Below, piece by piece: positions 55,601 to 64,000 of a DNA stretch of 64,000 nucleotides. The stretch is from Bathymodiolus brooksi (taxonomy: Eukaryota > Mollusca > Bivalvia > Mytilida > Modiolidae): the NCBI GenBank assembly GCA_963680875.1, contig OY804588.1, positions 62,382,397 to 62,446,396 of the forward strand, given 5' to 3'. Numbering within the stretch: the stretch's first letter is position 1; every line of letters begins with the position of its first letter. Under the pieces are notes generated by a model. That model saw only the letters and a program-made list of their open reading frames with translations, was not told the DNA's origin and ran no database searches. Made by a program: the position numbers and the translations under genes.

Positions 55601-58600
55601 AAGATACCAAGGGGGTAATCAGAAACCTTAAATCGAAGGAGGACAGACAGACAATGGTCAAAAGATACCAAGGGGGTAATCAGAAACCTTAAATCAAAGG
55701 AGGACAGACAAGACAATGGTCAAAAGATACCAAGGGGGTAATCAGAAACCTTAAATCAAAGGAGGACAGACAAGACAATGGTCAAAAGATACCAAGGGGG
55801 TAATCAGAAACCTTAAATCAAAGGAGGACAGACAGACAATGGTCAAAAGATACCAAGGGGGTAATCAGAAACCTTAAATCAAAGGAGGACAGACAAGACA
55901 ATGGCCAAAAGATACCAAGGGGGTAATCAGAAACCTTAAATCAAAGGAGGACAGACAAGACAATGGTCAAAAGATACCAAGGGGGTAATCAGAAACCTTA
56001 AATCGAAGGAGGACAGACAAGACAATGGTCAAAAGATACCAAGGGGGTAATCAGAAACCTTAAATCAAAGGAGGACAGACAAGACAATGGTCAAAAGATA
56101 CCAAGGGGGTAATCAGAAACCTTAAATCGAAGGAGGACAGAGAAGACAATGGTCAAAAGATACCAAGGGGGTAATCAGAAACCTTAAATCAAAGGAGGAC
56201 AGACAGACAATGGTCAAAAGATACCAAGGGGGTAATCAGAAACCTTAAATTGAAGGAGGACAGACAAGACAATGGTCAAAAGATACCAAGGGGGTAATCA
56301 GAAACCTTAAATCGAAGGAGGATAGAGAAGACAATGGTCAAAAGATACCAAGGGGGTAATCAGAAACCTTAAATCGAAGGAGGATAGAGAAGACAATGGT
56401 CAAAAGATACCAAGGGGGTAATCAGAAACCTTAAATCAAAGGAGGACAGAGAAGACAATGGTCAAAAGATACCAAGGGGGTAATCAGAAACCTTAAATCA
56501 AAGGAGGACAGACAAGACAATGGTCAAAAGATACCAAGGGGGTAATCAGAAACCTTAAATCAAAGGAGGACAGACAAGACAATGGTCAAAAGATACCAAG
56601 GGGGTAATCAGAAACCTTAAATCGAAGGAGGATAGAGAAGACAATGGTCAAAAGATACCAAGGGGGTAATCAGAAACCTTAAATCAAAGGAGGACAGACA
56701 AGACAATGGCCAAAAGATACCAAGGGGGTAATCAGAAACCTTAAATCAAAGGAGGACAGAGAAGACAATGGTCAAAAGATACCAAGGGGGTAATCAGAAA
56801 CCTTAAATCAAAGGAGGACAGACAGACAATGGTCAAAAGATACCAAGGGGGTAATCAGAAACCTTAAATCAAAGGAGGACAGAGAAGACAATGGTCAAAA
56901 GATACCAAGGGGGTAATCAGAAACCTTAAATCAAAGGAGGACAGAGAAGACAATGGTCAAAAGATACCAAGGGGGTAATCAGAAACCTTAAATCAAAGGA
57001 GGACAGACAGACAATGGTCAAAAGATACCAAGGGGGTAATCAGAAACCTTAAATCAAAGGAGGACAGAGAAGACAATGGTCAAAAGATACCAAGGGGGTA
57101 ATCAGAAACCTTAAATCGAAGGAGGACAGACAGACAATGGTCAAAAGATACCAAGGGGGTAATCAGAAACCTTAAATCAAAGGAGGACAGAGAAGACAAT
57201 GGCCAAAAGATACCAAGGGGGTAATCAGAAACCTTAAATCAAAGGAGGACAGACAGACAATGGTCAAAAGATACCAAGGGGGTAATCAGAAACCTTAAAT
57301 CAAAGGAGGACAGACAAGACAATGGTCAAAAGATACCAAGGGGGTAATCAGAAACCTTAAATCAAAGGAGGACAGACAAGACAATGGTCAAAAGATACCA
57401 AGGGGGTAATCAGAAACCTTAAATCAAAGGAGGACAGACAAGACAATGGTCAAAAGATACCAAGGGGGTAATCAGAAACCTTAAATCAAAGGAGGACAGA
57501 CAAGACAATGGTCAAAAGATACCAAGGGGGTAATCAGAAACCTTAAATCAAAGGAGGACAGACAGACAATGGTCAAAAGATACCAAGGGGGTAATCAGAA
57601 ACCTTAAATCAAAGGAGGACAGACAAGACAATGGTCAAAAGATACCAAGGGGGTAATCAGAAACCTTAAATCAAAGGAGGACAGAGAAGACAATGGTCAA
57701 AAGATACCAAGGGGGTAATCAGAAACCTTAAATCGAAGGAGGACAGACAGACAATGGTCAAAAGATACCAAGGGGGTAATCAGAAACCTTAAATCAAAGG
57801 AGGACAGAGAAGACAATGGCCAAAAGATACCAAGGGGGTAATCAGAAACCTTAAATCAAAGGAGGACAGACAAGACAATGGTCAAAAGATACCAAGGGGG
57901 TAATCAGAAACCTTAAATCAAAGGAGGACAGACAGACAATGGTCAAAAGATACCAAGGGGGTAATCAGAAACCTTAAATCAAAGGAGGACAGACAAGACA
58001 ATGGTCAAAAGATACCAAGGGGGTAATCAGAAACCTTAAATCAAAGGAGGACAGACAGACAATGGTCAAAAGATACCAAGGGGGTAATCAGAAACCTTAA
58101 ATCAAAGGAGGACAGACAAGACAATGGTCAAAAGATACCAAGGGGGTAATCAGAAACCTTAAATCAAAGGAGGACAGACAAGACAATGGTCAAAAGATAC
58201 CAAGGGGGTAATCAGAAACCTTAAATCAAAGGAGGACAGACAAGACAATGGTCAAAAGATACCAAGGGGGTAATCAGAAACCTTAAATCAAAGGAGGACA
58301 GACAGACAATGGTCAAAAGATACCAAGGGGGTAATCAGAAACCTTAAATCAAAGGAGGACAGACAAGACAATGGCCAAAAGATACCAAGGGGGTAATCAG
58401 AAACCTTAAATCAAAGGAGGACAGAGAAGACAATGGTCAAAAGATACCAAGGGGGTAATCAGAAACCTTAAATCGAAGGAGGACAGACAAGACAATGGTC
58501 AAAAGATACCAAGGGGGTAATCAGAAACCTTAAATCAAAGGAGGACAGACAAGACAATGGTCAAAAGATACCAAGGGGGTAATCAGAAACCTTAAATCGA

Positions 58601-61600
58601 AGGAGGACAGAGAAGACAATGGTCAAAAGATACCAAGGGGGTAATCAGAAACCTTAAATCAAAGGAGGACAGACAGACAATGGTCAAAAGATACCAAGGG
58701 GGTAATCAGAAACCTTAAATCGAAGGAGGACAGAGAAGACAATGGTCAAAAGATACCAAGGGGGTAATCAGAAACCTTAAATCAAAGGAGGACAGAGAAG
58801 ACAATGGTCAAAAGATACCAAGGGGGTAATCAGAAACCTTAAATCAAAGGAGGACAGAGAAGACAAGACAATGGTCAAAAGATACCAAGGGGGTAATCAG
58901 AAACCTTAAATCAAAGGAGGACAGACAAGACAATGGTCAAAAGATACCAAGGGGGTAATCAGAAACCTTAAATCAAAGGAGGACAGAGAAGACAAGACAA
59001 TGGTCAAAAGATACCAAGGGGGTAATCAGAAACCTTAAATCAAAGGAGGACAGACAAGACAATGGTCAAAAGATACCAAGGGGGTAATCAGAAACCTTAA
59101 ATCAAAGGAGGACAGAGAAGACAATGGTCAAAAGATACCAAGGGGGTAATCAGAAACCTTAAATCGAAGGAGGACAGACAAGACAATGGTCAAAAGATAC
59201 CAAGGGGGTAATCAGAAACCTTAAATCAAAGGAGGACAGACAAGACAATGGTCAAAAGATACCAAGGGGGTAATCAGAAACCTTAAATCAAAGGAGGACA
59301 GACAAGACAATGGTCAAAAGATACCAAGGGGGTAATCAGAAACCTTAAATCGAAGGAGGACAGACAAGACAATGGTCAAAAGATACCAAGGGGGTAATCA
59401 GAAACCTTAAATCGAAGGAGGACAGACAAGACAATGGTCAAAAGATACCAAGGGGGTAATCAGAAACCTTAAATCAAAGGAGGACAGACAAGACAATGGT
59501 CAAAAGATACCAAGGGGGTAATCAGAAACCTTAAATCAAAGGAGGACAGACAAGACAATGGTCAAAAGATACCAAGGGGGTAATCAGAAACCTTAAATCA
59601 AAGGAGGACAGAGAAGACAATGGTCAAAAGATACCAAGGGGGTAATCAGAAACCTTAAATCAAAGGAGGACAGAGAAGACAATGGTCAAAAGATACCAAG
59701 GGGGTAATCAGAAACCTTAAATCGAAGGAGGACAGAGAAGACAATGGTCAAAAGATACCAAGGGGGTAATCAGAAACCTTAAATCGAAGGAGGACAGAGA
59801 AGACAATGGTCAAAAGATACCAAGGGGGTAATCAGAAACCTTAAATCAAAGGAGGACAGACAAGACAATGGTCAAAAGATACCAAGGGGGTAATCAGAAA
59901 CCTTAAATCAAAGGAGGACAGAGAAGACAATGGTCAAAAGATACCAAGGGGGTAATCAGAAACCTTAAATCAAAGGAGGACAGAGAAGACAATGGTCAAA
60001 AGATACCAAGGGGGTAATCAGAAACCTTAAATCAAAGGAGGACAGACAAGACAATGGTCAAAAGATACCAAGGGGGTAATCAGAAACCTTAAATCAAAGG
60101 AGGACAGACAAGACAATGGTCAAAAGATACCAAGGGGGTAATCAGAAACCTTAAATCAAAGGAGGACAGAGAAGACAAGACAATGGTCAAAAGATACCAA
60201 GGGGGTAATCAGAAACCTTAAATCAAAGGAGGACAGAGAAGACAATGGTCAAAAGATACCAAGGGGGTAATCAGAAACCTTAAATCAAAGGAGGACAGAG
60301 AAGACAAGACAATGGTCAAAAGATACCAAGGGGGTAATCAGAAACCTTAAATCAAAGGAGGACAGAGAAGACAAGACAATGGTCAAAAGATACCAAGGGG
60401 GTAATCAGAAACCTTAAATCAAAGGAGGACAGAGAAGACAAGACAATGGTCAAAAGATACCAAGGGGGTAATCAGAAACCTTAAATCGAAGGAGGATAGA
60501 GAAGACAATGGTCAAAAGATACCAAGGGGGTAATCAGAAACCTTAAATCAAAGGAGGACAGAGAAGACAAGACAATGGTCAAAAGATACCAAGGGGGTAA
60601 TCAGAAACCTTAAATCAAAGGAGGACAGAGAAGACAATGGTCAAAAGATACCAAGGGGGTAATCAGAAACCTTAAATCAAAGGAGGACAGAGAAGACAAG
60701 ACAATGGTCAAAAGATACCAAGGGGGTAATCAGAAACCTTAAATCAAAGGAGGACAGAGAAGACAAGACAATGGTCAAAAGATACCAAGGGGGTAATCAG
60801 AAACCTTAAATCAAAGGAGGACAGAGAAGACAAGACAATGGTCAAAAGATACCAAGGGGGTAATCAGAAACCTTAAATCGAAGGAGGATAGAGAAGACAA
60901 TGGTCAAAAGATACCAAGGGGGTAATCAGAAACCTTAAATCGAAGGAGGATAGAGAAGACAATGGTCAAAAGATACCAAGGGGGTAATCAGAAACCTTAA
61001 ATCAAAGGAGGACAGACAAGACAATGGTCAAAAGATACCAAGGGGGTAATCAGAAACCTTAAATCAAAGGAGGACAGACAAGACAATGGTCAAAAGATAC
61101 CAAGGGGGTAATCAGAAACCTTAAATCAAAGGAGGACAGACAAGACAATGGTCAAAAGATACCAAGGGGGTAATCAGAAACCTTAAATCGAAGGAGGATA
61201 GAGAAGACAATGGTCAAAAGATACCAAGGGGGTAATCAGAAACCTTAAATCAAAGGAGGACAGACAAGACAATGGCCAAAAGATACCAAGGGGGTAATCA
61301 GAAACCTTAAATCAAAGGAGGACAGAGAAGACAATGGTCAAAAGATACCAAGGGGGTAATCAGAAACCTTAAATCAAAGGAGGACAGACAAGACAATGGT
61401 CAAAAGATACCAAGGGGGTAATCAGAAACCTTAAATCGAAGGAGGACAGAGAAGACAATGGTCAAAAGATACCAAGGGGGTAATCAGAAACCTTAAATCA
61501 AAGGAGGACAGACAGACAATGGTCAAAAGATACCAAGGGGGTAATCAGAAACCTTAAATCGAAGGAGGACAGAGAAGACAATGGTCAAAAGATACCAAGG

Positions 61601-64000
61601 GGGTAATCAGAAACCTTAAATCAAAGGAGGACAGACAGACAATGGTCAAAAGATACCAAGGGGGTAATCAGAAACCTTAAATCAAAGGAGGACAGAGAAG
61701 ACAATGGTCAAAAGATACCAAGGGGGTAATCAGAAACCTTAAATCAAAGGAGGACAGACAAGACAATGGTCAAAAGATACCAAGGGGGTAATCAGAAACC
61801 TTAAATCGAAGGAGGACAGAGAAGACAATGGTCAAAAGATACCAAGGGGGTAATCAGAAACCTTAAATCAAAGGAGGACAGACAAGACAATGGTCAAAAG
61901 ATACCAAGGGGGTAATCAGAAACCTTAAATCAAAGGAGGACAGACAAGACAATGGTCAAAAGATACCAAGGGGGTAATCAGAAACCTTAAATCGAAGGAG
62001 GACAGAGAAGACAATGGTCAAAAGATACCAAGGGGGTAATCAGAAACCTTAAATCAAAGGAGGACAGACAAGACAATGGTCAAAAGATACCAAGGGGGTA
62101 ATCAGAAACCTTAAATCGAAGGAGGACAGAGAAGACAATGGTCAAAAGATACCAAGGGGGTAATCAGAAACCTTAAATCAAAGGAGGACAGACAGACAAT
62201 GGTCAAAAGATACCAAGGGGGTAATCAGAAACCTTAAATCGAAGGAGGACAGACAAGACAATGGCCAAAAGATACCAAGGGGGTAATCAGAAACCTTAAA
62301 TCAAAGGAGGACAGAGAAGACAAGACAATGGTCAAAAGATACCAAGGGGGTAATCAGAAACCTTAAATCGAAGGAGGATAGAGAAGACAATGGTCAAAAG
62401 ATACCAAGGGGGTAATCAGAAACCTTAAATCGAAGGAGGATAGAGAAGACAATGGTCAAAAGATACCAAGGGGGTAATCAGAAACCTTAAATCAAAGGAG
62501 GACAGACAAGACAATGGTCAAAAGATACCAAGGGGGTAATCAGAAACCTTAAATCAAAGGAGGACAGACAGACAATGGTCAAAAGATACCAAGGGGGTAA
62601 TCAGAAACCTTAAATCAAAGGAGGACAGAGAAGACAATGGTCAAAAGATACCAAGGGGGTAATCAGAAACCTTAAATCAAAGGAGGACAGACAAGACAAT
62701 GGTCAAAAGATACCAAGGGGGTAATCAGAAACCTTAAATCAAAGGAGGACAGACAAGACAATGGTCAAAAGATACCAAGGGGGTAATCAGAAACCTTAAA
62801 TCGAAGGAGGACAGAGAAGACAATGGTCAAAAGATACCAAGGGGGTAATCAGAAACCTTAAATCAAAGGAGGACAGACAAGACAATGGTCAAAAGATACC
62901 AAGGGGGTAATCAGAAACCTTAAATCAAAGGAGGACAGACAAGACAATGGTCAAAAGATACCAAGGGGGTAATCAGAAACCTTAAATCGAAGGAGGACAG
63001 AGAAGACAATGGTCAAAAGATACCAAGGGGGTAATCAGAAACCTTAAATCAAAGGAGGACAGACAAGACAATGGTCAAAAGATACCAAGGGGGTAATCAG
63101 AAACCTTAAATCGAAGGAGGACAGAGAAGACAATGGTCAAAAGATACCAAGGGGGTAATCAGAAACCTTAAATCAAAGGAGGACAGACAGACAATGGTCA
63201 AAAGATACCAAGGGGGTAATCAGAAACCTTAAATCGAAGGAGGACAGACAAGACAATGGCCAAAAGATACCAAGGGGGTAATCAGAAACCTTAAATCAAA
63301 GGAGGACAGAGAAGACAAGACAATGGTCAAAAGATACCAAGGGGGTAATCAGAAACCTTAAATCGAAGGAGGATAGAGAAGACAATGGTCAAAAGATACC
63401 AAGGGGGTAATCAGAAACCTTAAATCGAAGGAGGATAGAGAAGACAATGGTCAAAAGATACCAAGGGGGTAATCAGAAACCTTAAATCAAAGGAGGACAG
63501 ACAGACAATGGTCAAAAGATACCAAGGGGGTAATCAGAAACCTTAAATCAAAGGAGGACAGACAGACAATGGTCAAAAGATACCAAGGGGGTAATCAGAA
63601 ACCTTAAATCAAAGGAGGACAGAGAAGACAATGGTCAAAAGATACCAAGGGGGTAATCAGAAACCTTAAATCAAAGGAGGACAGACAAGACAATGGTCAA
63701 AAGATACCAAGGGGGTAATCAGAAACCTTAAATCAAAGGAGGACAGACAAGACAATGGTCAAAAGATACCAAGGGGGTAATCAGAAACCTTAAATCAAAG
63801 GAGGACAGACAAGACAATGGTCAAAAGATACCAAGGGGGTAATCAGAAACCTTAAATCGAAGGAGGATAGAGAAGACAATGGTCAAAAGATACCAAGGGG
63901 GTAATCAGAAACCTTAAATCAAAGGAGGACAGAGAAGACAATGGTCAAAAGATACCAAGGGGGTAATCAGAAACCTTAAATCAAAGGAGGACAGACAGAC
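46656..64000. repeat. 62-bp satellite array, ~280 units, running off the window
   Basis: The unit reads aaaagataccaagggggtaa, tcagaaaccttaaatcaaag, gaggacagacaagacaatgg, tc. Period is 62 bp (e.g. cttaaatc at 46681 and 46743). 17,345 bp gives ~280 units. Variation is confined to a few sites: tcAaag/tcGaag, gAcag/gAtag, acagaC/acagaG, gGtc/gGcc, and length variants at the 'gacagacaagac' site (61, 62, 66 and 67 bp). One deleted unit lies at ~49830 (ccaa|atcag). No frame stays open across units. One strand is purine-rich. It sits in intron 3 of copy B, starting 71 bp after the donor. Confidence 0.97.

Noticed and set aside
46656..64000. The regular 62-bp units looked at first like a CRISPR-type repeat array.
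   Set aside because: There are no variable spacers: the whole 62-bp unit is repeated, in a eukaryotic intron. It is a satellite.

Overview
This is a eukaryotic, AT-rich and repeat-dense window, most likely from a bivalve mollusc. The grounds are the repeat families: pearl-like elements with ~155-bp internal repeats ending in AGCTCACCT hairpins, tRNA-derived SINEs whose 3' part reads like 'gaaatattgttgaaagtggcgttaaac', and many TA-flanked MITEs. These resemble repeats I associate with mussels and other bivalves; no database search was possible. Genes are split by introns, with consensus GT..AG junctions and consistent phases, so open frames above ~60 codons are mostly exons or shadows of repeats.

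Layout. 1-3.9 kb: a pearl-like array, then a striking array in which an 11-bp motif (GTAACATTGAC), often with an inverted partner, recurs every ~190 bp. 4.06-16.0 kb: one degraded multi-exon gene on + (a Lys/Arg-rich N-terminal exon; a long Cys-rich, transposase-like and OTU-protease-like central exon with frameshifts, stops and a MITE insertion; several small 3' exons, one duplicated), interrupted by transposons. 16.9-27.3 kb: a second + strand multi-exon gene (copy A), unrecognised, with seven phase-compatible exons. 24.8-29 kb: SINEs and a TIR element. 30.0-31.7 kb: a second ~190-bp phased array, built on a different 15-bp motif (TGTCAGGAGTGCAAC). 32.7-34.6 kb: pearl-like elements in inverse orientation. 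36.0 kb: an exon encoding a THAP zinc-finger domain. 39.1-40.4 kb: a dead Tc1 transposase on -. 41-42.1 kb: a TIR element. 42.2-46.6 kb: a second copy (B) of the first three exons of the 16.9-kb gene, carrying on the opposite strand a fuller C2H2 zinc-finger reading frame. 46.66 kb to the end: more than 17 kb of a 62-bp satellite lying in intron 3 of copy B.

The pieces connect. Copies A and B are a segmental duplication. In A, the same intron holds exactly one 62-bp unit, as the head of a dispersed repeat, whereas in B that unit has been amplified to about 280 copies. The two phased-motif arrays are the least explained structures here: short conserved motifs at nucleosome-like spacing in otherwise unalignable AT-rich DNA.

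There are no bacterial-type operons, CRISPR arrays, rRNA genes or free-standing tRNA genes that I can see.
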